From assembly GCA_045590955.1 (NCBI GenBank), contig JAZNSB010000028.1, positions 1 through 27,498 of the forward strand: DNA of 27,498 nt. The letters run 5' to 3'. This stretch comes from JAZNSB01 sp045590955 (GTDB lineage Bacteria > Pseudomonadota > Alphaproteobacteria > RF32 > CAG-239). The notes under the pieces are model-generated. The model saw only the letters and a list, made by a program, of their open reading frames with translations, was not told the origin of the DNA and did no database searches. Shown one piece after another: positions 15,745 to 23,938 of the stretch (positions within the stretch are counted from its first letter, which is position 1; every line of letters begins with the position of its first letter). The position numbers and the translations under genes are program-made.

Positions 15745-17047
15745 ATATGTCTCCTTCATATTCCCATACACCACTATGGGGTGAATATATTATTGAAGTA
15801 ATTGAAAGTCCTGGAATTGTATTTAAAATCTGCTTCCATACACCAGGATTATGTGTGGAAGTAAATCTGTATCGCAAAAACTTAAAATTCTGACCTTTAT
15901 TCTTTTTAGCATCATCACCTCCGGTTGACTGCGCAGACAAAGAAATCGGCTGTCCTAAGGATTGAAATAAGTCATTTATTTCGTTTTGCATATCTGCAGA
16001 AAGTTTTTTAGGCATAGAATTAATCGTTTTGATCTTTGGCAATTCTACCTTTGCCGACAACAGCCTTCCGTCACCGGAAAAGGTCATTGATGCGAATTTA
16101 ATGCCGGATTTTTTCATAGCCTGTTCTGCTACTGAAATTCTGCCTACCTCTTTTGCCCAAGATGTTTCCACCATATTATTTTTGCAAGATACTGTAGATA
16201 TTTTCCATCCTGGGGGCATAATTTCTACTAATTTTACGATGTTTTTTTGACATTCATCAGCCACTTGATCAGGATTTTTAATATGCGTCCAAGGCTGAGG
16301 TGCTGCCACAACGGTCGGTTGCACTTTTTTTGCTATTTTTGGAGCAATAGGCTGGATTACCACTTTTTGTGCAGGCGTAAGCAAATAATCAATAATAGAA
16401 GACACCGCCCACAAGCCAAGCACTATGGCAGAAATAATGGCAACCATTAACTTTGTTCCACGCAGGGCTTTTATTTTTTGAAGCTTTGTTTTTGTTCCCC
16501 TTAAGAGCAAAGGCTCCAGTTCAACATCAACAGTTTCTTCAATACCCCACTCTTTTGGAGCAATTTTTTTACCCCAATCAGGCACAGCCAACATAGACAA
16601 AAATTGGTTCTTAGCATCTTCTTCATTTGTAAACAGCATATCGCCGTCAGACAAGATAATGTCATTTCTTATACATGTATACCACCAACCATTATCTACT
16701 TTAAATACGGCAACAAAAGAAGAAGTCTCAGATAATGCTGTTGAAAGTGCAACTGCAGCCACGTTTTCGCCAAGCTTATATCCGTCTGCAGCCACACAAA
16801 TACCAAATTGTGGAGATTTACCGGGCTTAATACAGAATAAATCAGCACCTTCCAACAACACAGAAGCCGCTTCTTCTACTTCGGCAAATGGGGTCTCGGT
16901 GTTCTGCAAAGGTTGCCAGAACAAACTGGTTGCAAGAGACATTCCTCCAACGTTTATTGATGTATCCCAGTTGCGGGCACTGCCCAATTCTGGAGCATCT
17001 CCTGCAGGTTGTTCAAAATTTTGTTCTATGTCTGTATTCTCTGCCAC
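15734..17047 (-). CDS. pilO: Type IVb pilus protein PilO (GTG start)
   Basis: A 437-residue bitopic inner-membrane protein. A cytoplasmic domain (about 1-195) contains FCIKPGKSPQFG and WWYTCIRNDIILSDGD, strings typical of the R64-type PilO family. A single membrane helix lies at about 200-223 (LMVAIISAIVLGLWAVSSII), followed by a periplasmic domain of about 210 residues. It should bridge the cytoplasmic ATPase/platform and the periplasmic PilP/secretin. The start is GTG with AAGG ten bases upstream, 16 bases after the secretin stop. The last codons carry the ribosome site of the PilP-like gene. Confidence 0.85.
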   Translation of the reverse strand: MAENTDIEQNFEQPAGDAPELGSARNWDTSINVGGMSLATSLFWQPLQNTETPFAEVEEAASVLLEGADLFCIKPGKSPQFGICVAADGYKLGENVAAVALSTALSETSSFVAVFKVDNGWWYTCIRNDIILSDGDMLFTNEEDAKNQFLSMLAVPDWGKKIAPKEWGIEETVDVELEPLLLRGTKTKLQKIKALRGTKLMVAIISAIVLGLWAVSSIIDYLLTPAQKVVIQPIAPKIAKKVQPTVVAAPQPWTHIKNPDQVADECQKNIVKLVEIMPPGWKISTVSCKNNMVETSWAKEVGRISVAEQAMKKSGIKFASMTFSGDGRLLSAKVELPKIKTINSMPKKLSADMQNEINDLFQSLGQPISLSAQSTGGDDAKKNKGQNFKFLRYRFTSTHNPGVWKQILNTIPGLSITSIIYSPHSGVWEYEGDIYVL

Positions 17048-17063
17048 GATTTACAAACCTTTC

Positions 17064-18749
17064 TTAGTTATTTAACATTCTTGATTCTGGGCTAAGAGGA
17101 GATTCTAACACCACTGGAGTTAAAATAATTACCAATACAGAACGTGTTTTTTCTGCAACGGCACTTCCTCCCAGAAGAGAGTTTGTGGCACTACCCACAC
17201 CAGATTTAGAAGTTGTGTTTTCTACTCTTTCATATCCTGTTAAAACCAAAGATTCACCAGACTTCAAAGCCACTTCTTGAGAGAAGCCTCTTGATTCAAT
17301 TACAGGGTTTTGAATAAACTGACCATCATTTGCTGCACCTCCGCAACATCCTGAAATACAAGCTTGTCCGTCGCAATCTGAATCACTTGTACATGTTTTG
17401 TTACAAGAAGATTGGCCCAAATACACTTTATCCAAAGATATAAGATCAGACAAGGTCAGATTAAACATCATCATCAATCTTCCGTGTTCCAAAATTCTTG
17501 GCAAAACATTCATTGTAAAACCGGTTTCAATTTCTTCTGTTTCTGTAGAAACGTCATAATAGTCACCACTTCCACCGCTGTTTGTTTTGGTAATTTCAGA
17601 CACATAAGTTTCTTTTCTAACCACTTGTAAAGGAGCTGGTTTGTTGTTCAAAGTTGTAACTGTTCCGCTTGTAATAAGGTTTGTATTTCCTTGTGTAGAC
17701 AGGGCTTTCAACACACCGTCTGCCGTCCATTTTCCTTTAACAATAGAGATGTTAAGATTGTTTGCAATGTCATCACCGATCAAAGAAGATGCGCTTGCCA
17801 CTCCAAAGTCTGTAATTGTTCCGCCGGCATTTTTAAATGCTGCTTTTAAATCCAATCCATAGTTATCGGCATCTGCAATAGACACTTGTAAAACTTTAAC
17901 ACTGATTGCAACCTGACGAGACATACGTGAGTTTTGCTCATTAATATATTGAGCTACTTTTTTAATGTCATTTGGAGATGCTGTTACTGTAATTGTACCA
18001 CTGGAAGCATCAACAGACAGTTTAGATTCCCCATCAATCATGTCAGATATTGTAGATTGAATGTTTGACCAAAATTCCAATTCTATATTATTATCCATTT
18101 TGATGCTTGAAGAACCGCTACCGCCATCAGTAGAACCGCCCACAGAAGCCTCTAGCCCCGGTTTGCTTGGCAACGTGTACAAAACAAATGTTTTTGTAAT
18201 TTGTTTATAGAAATAAATTTCATTTTTTGTGTATTTCCACCACAATCCAAATCTTGATCCGACTTCATCAAGCAATCCGCTCAATGGACCTCTGTAAGAT
18301 AGCATAATTTTATTTGGCTCAACCCAGTCCACATCTTCAATTTCTCCGCTAGGTTTGTTAGAAGAAGCTTCTGAACGAACGGTATCTTCCAGTTGAGACG
18401 CATAACTTACTCTGATAGAGGTTATTTTATTAATCATATCTCCGATTTCAAACAAAGTAATAGGCCTTTTACTGATTAAAGTAATTCCTTCCGGTTTTTC
18501 CAAATAAGAAGGTAATGGAGCGCCTTCATATTCTACATCACTTGTGTCACCCAGCCAAATGTCATCTTTTACTCTGATGGTATCATTTTCTGCTACCTTT
18601 GTTGGCACTTTTGCAACTTCTTTAAGTTCCACGGTTGTTTTAATATCTTTTTCAATTTCTGCATCCAAGCCTGTAGAAATTGAGCAAGATACAACCAAAA
18701 GAGCCACGGTGGCTCCGGCTAAAAATTTTGTTTTATTATTCAAAAGCAT
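17064..18749 (-). CDS. pilN: Type IVb pilus secretin lipoprotein (PilN) with Cys-rich insert
   Basis: A 561-residue outer-membrane secretin. The lipobox is LLVVSC (Cys22). An N-domain lies at about 225-300 (ASSGTITVTASPNDIKKVAQ, then VAISVKVLQVSI). The secretin core follows, with GFTMNVLPRILEHGRLMMMF and a final segment from SGESLVLTGYERV to RSVLVIILTPVV. A short insert at about 447-473 has six cysteines (CNKTCTSDSDCDGQACISGC plus one more), which is unusual for the family. ATG 18749 is chosen: GGAGG is six bases upstream, while the in-frame ATG at 18755 abuts the site. It overlaps the upstream lipoprotein gene by 14 bases. Confidence 0.9.
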   Translation of the reverse strand: MLLNNKTKFLAGATVALLVVSCSISTGLDAEIEKDIKTTVELKEVAKVPTKVAENDTIRVKDDIWLGDTSDVEYEGAPLPSYLEKPEGITLISKRPITLFEIGDMINKITSIRVSYASQLEDTVRSEASSNKPSGEIEDVDWVEPNKIMLSYRGPLSGLLDEVGSRFGLWWKYTKNEIYFYKQITKTFVLYTLPSKPGLEASVGGSTDGGSGSSSIKMDNNIELEFWSNIQSTISDMIDGESKLSVDASSGTITVTASPNDIKKVAQYINEQNSRMSRQVAISVKVLQVSIADADNYGLDLKAAFKNAGGTITDFGVASASSLIGDDIANNLNISIVKGKWTADGVLKALSTQGNTNLITSGTVTTLNNKPAPLQVVRKETYVSEITKTNSGGSGDYYDVSTETEEIETGFTMNVLPRILEHGRLMMMFNLTLSDLISLDKVYLGQSSCNKTCTSDSDCDGQACISGCCGGAANDGQFIQNPVIESRGFSQEVALKSGESLVLTGYERVENTTSKSGVGSATNSLLGGSAVAEKTRSVLVIILTPVVLESPLSPESRMLNN

Positions 18750-19353
18750 TTTCATCCTCCATGGTCTCTACCAACAACACTCTGTTACCTTTATAAAAAG
18801 TTCCGATAGGTGCCGGGCGAGCTCTTGCAAAAGTTCTAATTAATGCGGCACTCACGTCTGCATATCTTCCTCTAAACATTGCGCCTGCTGTAAGCGGGTA
18901 GTTGCGATTTGTTTTCCATACCAGTCTCCAACCGGCTCTGTCGCTCCATTCTGTAAGTAATGATTTCAATGTCTGACCTTCTTCTGCCAACCAATCTTCA
19001 ACAGGGTCATCATTTGGAGAATCTTCAGAAGTTTGATCTTCATTATTCTCAAAACCCACTACTTCTTCTTCATAAGCCACCACTTCTTCATCAATGGTTG
19101 GTGGTACTGCTGCGGACACATTAGAGCCCGTAGAGTTTGTTACAATGTTTTGATCTCTTGGCGTTCTTTCTCCAAATTCTTTATAGTCTGCGGCTGTTTT
19201 TGTGTAATTCAGCTGAGTGTCTTCATCTGCATAGCAGTCTGAACCGGCGCAAGTTTTTTCCGGTGCCCCTGTTGGTGCAAAATGGTTAATTGAGCAAGCA
19301 GACAACATCCAGCAAGCGCCCAAACCCAAGGTCAAAAATATTTTTTTTATCAT
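18736..19353 (-). CDS. PilL/TcpQ-like lipoprotein
   Basis: A 205-residue outer-membrane lipoprotein with lipobox MLSAC (Cys20). An acidic, disordered middle part is followed by a C-terminal domain from about 135 (LKSLLTEWSDRAGWRLVWKT, later GRYADVSAALIRTF and NRVLLVE). That domain resembles the TcpQ/PilL C-terminal domain and the related DotD fold, which help secretin assembly or bind its N-domains. The start at 19353 has AAGGA upstream; an in-frame ATG at 19392 would place 13 charged residues before the signal. Its last codons contain the ribosome site of the secretin gene, as expected for partners made in fixed ratio. Confidence 0.8.
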   Translation of the reverse strand: MIKKIFLTLGLGACWMLSACSINHFAPTGAPEKTCAGSDCYADEDTQLNYTKTAADYKEFGERTPRDQNIVTNSTGSNVSAAVPPTIDEEVVAYEEEVVGFENNEDQTSEDSPNDDPVEDWLAEEGQTLKSLLTEWSDRAGWRLVWKTNRNYPLTAGAMFRGRYADVSAALIRTFARARPAPIGTFYKGNRVLLVETMEDENAFE

Positions 19354-19433
19354 TTTATCATCCTTACAGCATAGTTTTATTTTCTTCATCATACATAGTC
19401 AAAAACAAACAATCAAGCACAACAATTAACTTA

Positions 19434-20921
19434 TTACCATGTCATATATTGATTATTTTGATACGTATTGAAGTTTTTTTTGTTTTCACTAACCTCAATG
19501 GTTCTTATCACAAAAGAGTTTGGCTCCCTTGGTGTGGTCACAACGCTTATCCGACCTTGATTCAAACCTTTAGAGGCTAAAATTTTCTTTACCAGGTTCA
19601 AACGTTTTTGTTGCAAATCAAAAGCGCCTGTTCCGGCCATTCTAATTTCCAAAATAATAGAGGGGTTATTAATTGTTTTTTGAGCAAAAGCTTGCAACCA
19701 TTTTATTGTTTGTCCTGAAATTTCTGCCTTGTCTGGCTGAAAAGAAATCCTAAATTCTGTTGGCAATATTTTGCTTGTTATAAAATTTGTTTCTTTTGGC
19801 TTGTTTTTAACAATTTTCGGTGGATTTTTTTCTTCTTTTTTTGTTGTTTTAGGTTGATTTTTATCTTGTTTGTTTATTTCTTCAAACATAGAAGATATTT
19901 TATCTATCACATTTGTTTTTTTCTGAGTTTTTTCTTCTTTTTTTGGCTGTTTTTCTTCTAATTTTTTATTTTGATCAGAAGATACCAAATTTGGCATCAG
20001 GTCATCGTCTTTAAGCAGGTCTTCAGGTATAGGGATAATCATGTTTTGCACGGCATCTGCCACTTGCACAGACTTGTTGTCTTGAGCAAAAGTATCTTCT
20101 AATACCATTTTGTTTTTTGCAAATTTATTGCCTTTTGCTTCTTCCCACAGGTCTTTATCTGCTCTTACTTCAAACATAGGTTTCCAAGCGCTTTTTTCTG
20201 TGGTTTTTGAGGTGTTTTGAGGTTTATTTTTATCTGTTTTCAAGGTGCCGATGTTTTCTGCAGAAGTAAGTGACGCTACTTTTTGTGCAGAAGGCTTGTC
20301 TGTAATTACAATTTTGTTGTTGTTGTTGATTTTTTGTTGGCCAATATCCAGAGGAATTGTGTCCAAATTTTCTTCCGGAGCCAAGTTTAGAGGGGCGTGG
20401 ATAGGCTCTGTTTTTTGCTCTTTTTCAGGTGTTTTCTCGGTTTTTTCTATCAACATTGGTGCAGGTGTAACAATTTCATTTGTCAAACTTGCCACCACAG
20501 TTTGTTTTTCCGGTTCTTTTGTTTCGGTTATGTTTTCTACAAAATCCAATGGGATAATTTCTGTTTCAGGCAAAGTTTTTGCCACGTTTTTAATTTCAGA
20601 GTTAATGTTCAGATTATTTTCAAACGCAACATTGAGTTCCTTTTGCCTAATTAAGACCTCGTCCAAATTAACATTGCTTACGTCATCTTTAAGTTTAATT
20701 GGCAAGAGGTCATTTTTTACAATTTTTTTGACCGGAACGGGCACAATTTTTGGTGCCAGGGCTTCATTTTTCAAAAAGAGGGTAATGTTTTGCGGGGTTT
20801 GTTTTTGAGATTGTTTATTTTTATGATTGTTCAAAGCCACGTTGCCTGTTAACAGCATAACAGACAAAGAGCATGCGAAGCTATATACAAAAGCTTTGAA
20901 ACCTACTTTTTTAATAAACAT
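19434..20921 (-). CDS. Envelope-spanning protein with OmpA-like C-terminal domain
   Basis: A 495-residue protein. An N-terminal membrane anchor at about 9-29 (AFVYSFACSLSVMLLTGN) is followed by about 350 residues of Lys/Pro/Glu-rich low-complexity linker, TonB-like in composition. A C-terminal domain at about 390-485 (FRISFQPDKAEISGQTIKWL, later LQQKRLNLVKKILASKGLNQ) has the layout of OmpA-like domains. The usual peptidoglycan-binding Asp is not obvious, so binding is uncertain. The start has GAGGGG upstream. It is the first gene of the pilus operon, 80 bases before the TcpQ-like gene. It could anchor the pilus machine to the wall or gauge periplasmic distance. I do not recognise it as a named pilus component. 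Confidence 0.7.
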   Translation of the reverse strand: MFIKKVGFKAFVYSFACSLSVMLLTGNVALNNHKNKQSQKQTPQNITLFLKNEALAPKIVPVPVKKIVKNDLLPIKLKDDVSNVNLDEVLIRQKELNVAFENNLNINSEIKNVAKTLPETEIIPLDFVENITETKEPEKQTVVASLTNEIVTPAPMLIEKTEKTPEKEQKTEPIHAPLNLAPEENLDTIPLDIGQQKINNNNKIVITDKPSAQKVASLTSAENIGTLKTDKNKPQNTSKTTEKSAWKPMFEVRADKDLWEEAKGNKFAKNKMVLEDTFAQDNKSVQVADAVQNMIIPIPEDLLKDDDLMPNLVSSDQNKKLEEKQPKKEEKTQKKTNVIDKISSMFEEINKQDKNQPKTTKKEEKNPPKIVKNKPKETNFITSKILPTEFRISFQPDKAEISGQTIKWLQAFAQKTINNPSIILEIRMAGTGAFDLQQKRLNLVKKILASKGLNQGRISVVTTPREPNSFVIRTIEVSENKKNFNTYQNNQYMTW

Positions 20922-20973
20922 TTAAACCCCTCTAAACACTAAGTAAATCAAAATGCGACTCTTGGCAAACAAA

Positions 20974-20982
20974 AATATAACA
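20974..20982 (-). promoter_or_regulatory. Candidate extended -10 for the pilus operon
   Basis: On the minus strand TGTTATATT (20982-20974) fits an extended -10 (TGnTATATT). No convincing -35 lies 16-18 bases further upstream. It is about 52 bases before the start codon at 20921. Confidence 0.35.
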
Positions 20983-21137
20983 AGACTCAAAATCTGTGGA
21001 TTCTTTTTAAAAGAGGGCAAAAAAATGTATTTAAAATGTGGTAAAAACAGGCAATTAGAAGTGTGAATTTTTTGTTACAGCAAAAAAAATTTTGTGTAAA
21101 CAATCTGTTAACCCTTTTGTGTTAAGTTAAATATCGC

Positions 21138-21166
21138 TTGGAAAAAGAAACGTTTTCTGATATCAT
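21138..21166 (+). promoter_or_regulatory. Promoter of the VirB2-like cluster
   Basis: TTGGAA (21138-21143), a 17-base spacer, then TATCAT (21161-21166) preceded by TG one base earlier, giving an extended -10 (TGATATCAT). Transcription would begin near 21173, about 40 bases before the first start codon. Confidence 0.55.
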
Positions 21167-21211
21167 AAAATAGATAGCAGAAAAAACTTTTAACTAATTA
21201 GGAGAAAGAAC

Positions 21212-21571
21212 ATGAAATTTTTAAAAAGAAACATTTTGACAATCTTGTCATTAGCATTGATTGCCGTGTTTGCATTTAGCGGAGACGCATTTGCTCAACA
21301 AACTACTAGTGTTATGACTACAGCAAAAGATAAATTGTATCAGGTTTTTCAAGCTGTAAAGACCATCGTATTTGTTTTGGGTGGTTTTGGTTTAATGGTA
21401 TTGGCATTTCTTGCAATCTTTGGCAAAATGAAGTGGACAAACTTTGCTCTCTTGGGCTTTGGTTTGGCTATTTTGGCTGCCGCAGGCTCAATTGTTGAAT
21501 ACGTTGTAGGTTCAGGAGTTGATAGTGGCACATCAGGATTTAGTGATAGCTTTGATAAGGCTGCTAAATAA
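21212..21571 (+). CDS. VirB2-like pilin, copy 1
   Basis: A 119-residue small membrane protein. The signal peptide is about 1-28 (ends SGDAFA). Two hydrophobic helices follow (about 48-67 VFVLGGFGLMVLAFLAIFG and 73-95), joined by the short loop KMKW. This is the VirB2/TrbC pilin layout. The helix-loop-helix core is clearly shared with the two following proteins, especially the third (GGFG, FGKM.W). The start has TAGGAGAAAGAACATG. It is the first gene of the plus-strand cluster and is followed by a very stable hairpin, suggesting it is the most abundant subunit. The VirB2 call rests on topology, context with VirB3/VirB4 and size, since VirB2 sequences diverge strongly. Confidence 0.78.
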   Translation: MKFLKRNILTILSLALIAVFAFSGDAFAQQTTSVMTTAKDKLYQVFQAVKTIVFVLGGFGLMVLAFLAIFGKMKWTNFALLGFGLAILAAAGSIVEYVVGSGVDSGTSGFSDSFDKAAK

Positions 21572-21580
21572 ATCAGACAA

Positions 21581-21610
21581 TTTTGCTTGGAGGATTTCCT
21601 CCAAGCAAAA
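21581..21610 (+). other. Strong intercistronic hairpin
   Basis: The arms TTTTGCTTGGAGGA (21581-21594) and TCCTCCAAGCAAAA (21597-21610) are perfectly complementary, with a practical stem of 12-13 bp. No U-run follows, so it is not a classical terminator. It may shield the 3' end of the first pilin message or act as a processing site, raising copy 1 over copies 2 and 3. Confidence 0.7.
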
Positions 21611-21643
21611 CCTGTTTAACAAAAAACTATAAGGAGAAAGGCA

Positions 21644-21979
21644 ATGGTAAATACAAAAATGATAAAGTTCTTTTTGCTCACATTATGCATATCACTTTTG
21701 TGTGTATCAGATGCTTTTGCCGATAGCACACTTTTTTCAGAACTCACCAGCAAGGGTTCAGAAATTTTTACCGGCATGAGAGACATTATATATGTTGTTT
21801 CCGGCTTTGGCATTGTTGCTGTTGCTATTGGCGGATTTTTTGGCACATTTAACTGGAAGTGGCTATCTTCCATTATTGTTGGGCTCATGGTTTTAGCCAC
21901 AACCGCCGCCTGGATAAATTATGTAACCGATGGCAGTGGCGGAAGCAAAATAGGTGATATTGAAGACACATTAAAATAG
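21644..21979 (+). CDS. VirB2-like pilin, copy 2
   Basis: A 111-residue paralogue of the preceding protein. The signal peptide is about 1-26 (ends SDAFA). Two hydrophobic helices lie at about 46-66 (IIYVVSGFGIVAVAIGGFFG) and 70-90, with loop TFNWKW. The start has AGGAGAAAGGCA directly before the ATG. It ends nine bases before the third paralogue, which carries its own GGAGG. It is probably a second pilin subunit or minor pilin. It is more divergent in the helices than copies 1 and 3 are from each other. Confidence 0.75.
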   Translation: MVNTKMIKFFLLTLCISLLCVSDAFADSTLFSELTSKGSEIFTGMRDIIYVVSGFGIVAVAIGGFFGTFNWKWLSSIIVGLMVLATTAAWINYVTDGSGGSKIGDIEDTLK

Positions 21980-21988
21980 GAGGCTGTC

Positions 21989-23803
21989 ATGACAAAAACG
22001 CTTAAAAAATACATCTTGTTTGCTTGCTTGGTGTCTGTTTTTGTTTTAGGTTTTGCAGATCAAGCTTTTGCTGATAATATCTTTGGCACCATAGTTACAA
22101 AAGCAGGTAATATGCTCAAAGATTTAAAAATCATCGTTTATATTTTGGGTGGTTTTGGTATTTTAGCTGTCAGCTTTATGGCATTGTTTGGCAAAATGTC
22201 ATGGCAAAGATTTTCTTATATTGCCTTTGGTTTATTTTTAGTTGCCGGCATGGGTAGTTTTATAGATTATTTTGTTACCAAAAAAGGCGATGGATCAGAA
22301 CAACCTTTAACTTACGGAAATCATCTTAGCAGTTTGTTTGCAGACACTGCCGGAACTAGTGATCAGCCTGGAGGAACTGGTTTAAAACCACCTTCTGATG
22401 GCGGAGAAGGTACGGGAACCACACCTCCTGGTGGCAAGTCTTGTACAGATGGAACAACAAACGAATCAGGACAAACTTGTGTGGGCGGCCAATGGGTGAC
22501 CAAAACCGCAAAGGCCGAGGTAACAGAAACGGAAGATGAGAATACAACATCTTGTTCAGCAGAAAAGCCTTGCGAAGAAGGAAAAACTTGTGTGGACGGC
22601 CAATGTGTGACCAAAACCGCAGAGGCCGATGCAACAGAAACGGAAGTTAAGAATACAACATCTTGTTCAGCAGAAAAGCCTTGCGAAGAAGGAAAAACTT
22701 GTGTGGACGGCCAATGTGTGACCGCTGAGAAGGTGGATGAGGCAGAAGAACCACAGGTAAATGAGGCTCGCCGTTGTGAATCTGACAAACAGTGTAAAGA
22801 AAAGGCCAAGGCAGGAGAAGTTAACGAATATCAGACAATATGTTATAACAATATTTGTATGAGCAAAGCAGAAAAAGAAGAAACAAAAAAGGCAGAAAAA
22901 GAGGCTGAAAAAGAGGCTAAAATACAAAAAGAAAAAGAAGAAGCGGAAAAAGAAAAAGAAAAATATACCTGTCAGAGCAATGACGACTGTTTGGCAAAAA
23001 TAGAAAGCAAAACAATTGATGCAAAAAAAACACAATGCTATCAAAACCAATGTATGACAGAAAAAGCTGCAAAAAAAGCGGCAGAAGAGGAAAAAGAAAG
23101 AAAAAAGCATGCATGCGAAAGCGATGCCGATTGTGCTAGCAAAGCAAAAGAGGGAGTAATAAAATCTAGCAAAATAGTATGTCACGAAGGCCAGTGTACC
23201 AGCAAAGCCGGAGCATATCTTGATAACTATACAGACCAAGTTGTAAAAAGCGGAGAGGGAATTATGGGAGACATTGCAGAAGGCGCTGTAAACACGGCGC
23301 AAGGCTCTTGGACCGGCTTGGTAGAGGCAATTGGTGATGCTGCATCATATCAATTAACGGGAACGATAAGGGAAGGTGCAGGTGCTCTAAATGAAGGAAT
23401 TGAAGACGTTCTTGGGGGTACGGTTGTTGGAGATGTTTTGGCAGACATTGCTACAAGTGCGGTTTCAGGCGCTGCAACAGAAATTAACAATGAAACAAGC
23501 CATATTGTTGCTGCAGGAGAAGACTGGGTAGAAGATCAAACATCTTTCACAGATTATTCTGGGCAAAATGACCTTATTGTAGATTATATTGAAAATGAAA
23601 TAGAAAAAGAAGAGGCTAGAAAACAAAAAGAAAAAGAAGAAGCGGAAGCTAAGGCAAAAGCTGAAGAAGCGGAAGCTAAGGCAAGAAAGAGTGATATGTT
23701 AATAAAGTTCAGAAATCGGCAGACGCCGCCAAACGGTACAAGCGCAACATTAAAACCTGTTGGTAGACCTGTTGGTAGACAAACATTTGCAATGCCTCAG
23801 TAA
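21989..23803 (+). CDS. VirB2-like protein fused to cysteine-rich module array
   Basis: A 604-residue protein. Residues 1-100 repeat the VirB2-like layout: a signal peptide ending FADQAFA, then IIVYILGGFGILAVSFMALF, FGKMSW and a second helix. Residues 152-405 hold about six cysteine modules. The first is degenerate (final Cys replaced by Trp in VGGQWV), two are nearly identical with spacing CX5CX5CX4C (CSAEKPC, EEGKTC, VDGQC), and three are longer with spacing CX5CX15CX4C. They are separated by Lys/Glu-rich helices. The C-terminal 200 residues have a Gly/Ala-rich stretch, another charged helix (about 535-570) and a basic tail. It could be a minor pilin or tip adhesin. I know of no described family with this fusion. 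GGAGG precedes the start. Confidence 0.75.
   Translation: MTKTLKKYILFACLVSVFVLGFADQAFADNIFGTIVTKAGNMLKDLKIIVYILGGFGILAVSFMALFGKMSWQRFSYIAFGLFLVAGMGSFIDYFVTKKGDGSEQPLTYGNHLSSLFADTAGTSDQPGGTGLKPPSDGGEGTGTTPPGGKSCTDGTTNESGQTCVGGQWVTKTAKAEVTETEDENTTSCSAEKPCEEGKTCVDGQCVTKTAEADATETEVKNTTSCSAEKPCEEGKTCVDGQCVTAEKVDEAEEPQVNEARRCESDKQCKEKAKAGEVNEYQTICYNNICMSKAEKEETKKAEKEAEKEAKIQKEKEEAEKEKEKYTCQSNDDCLAKIESKTIDAKKTQCYQNQCMTEKAAKKAAEEEKERKKHACESDADCASKAKEGVIKSSKIVCHEGQCTSKAGAYLDNYTDQVVKSGEGIMGDIAEGAVNTAQGSWTGLVEAIGDAASYQLTGTIREGAGALNEGIEDVLGGTVVGDVLADIATSAVSGAATEINNETSHIVAAGEDWVEDQTSFTDYSGQNDLIVDYIENEIEKEEARKQKEKEEAEAKAKAEEAEAKARKSDMLIKFRNRQTPPNGTSATLKPVGRPVGRQTFAMPQ
22541..22723 (+). repeat. 111-bp tandem repeat encoding the cysteine module
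   Basis: The 72 bases at 22541-22612 recur unchanged at 22652-22723 (period 111 bp, 37 codons). A decayed relative of the linker and module precedes them at about 22480-22540. Perfect identity at all codon positions indicates recent duplication or homogenisation, so the copy number may vary among strains. Confidence 0.88.
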
Positions 23804-23830
23804 AATTTAGATTTTAACCGTAAATTAACA

Positions 23831-23869
23831 AACAAAGAGTATCCTATAATCAGGGTGCTCTTTGTTTTT
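23831..23869 (+). terminator. Intrinsic terminator after the VirB2-like trio
   Basis: A 15-bp stem with two or three G-U pairs (23831-23845 with 23852-23866, core AACAAAGAG/CTCTTTGTT), a six-base loop, then a T-run. It separates the three pilin-like genes from virB3/virB4, so these should be expressed at a lower level or from another promoter. Confidence 0.82.
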
Positions 23870-23938
23870 GTGACTAGAACGTAGTTTTTTGTTGCAAAAA
23901 AAATACAAACAGATAGCATTCAATTAGAAGGGAAAAAT

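Larger units (their letters stand above)
20922..21211. promoter_or_regulatory. Shared divergent control region of pilus and secretion clusters
   Basis: 290 AT-rich bases without a gene separate the first pilus gene (minus) from the first VirB2-like gene (plus). One promoter candidate faces each way. Within the plus-strand spacer lies the palindrome AAACGTTT (in GAAACGTTTTC, near 21148-21158), which could be an operator. No other repeat or RNA structure stands out. Confidence 0.5.

Noticed and set aside
15744..15774. Upstream ATG (15774) for the PilP-like gene
   Set aside because: It would place ten charged/polar residues before the signal peptide and lacks a ribosome site; ATG 15744 follows AAGGAG at the right distance.
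21581..21610. Hairpin considered as an intrinsic terminator
   Set aside because: No T-run follows on the plus strand and the next gene lies 33 bases on with its own ribosome site; a stabilising or processing hairpin fits better.
22363..23302. Long minus-strand open frames rich in Cys, Phe and Ser opposite the third VirB2-like gene
   Set aside because: They mirror the repetitive Lys/Glu/Cys coding of the plus strand, have no ribosome site and no plausible protein features; codon bias favours the plus-strand gene.
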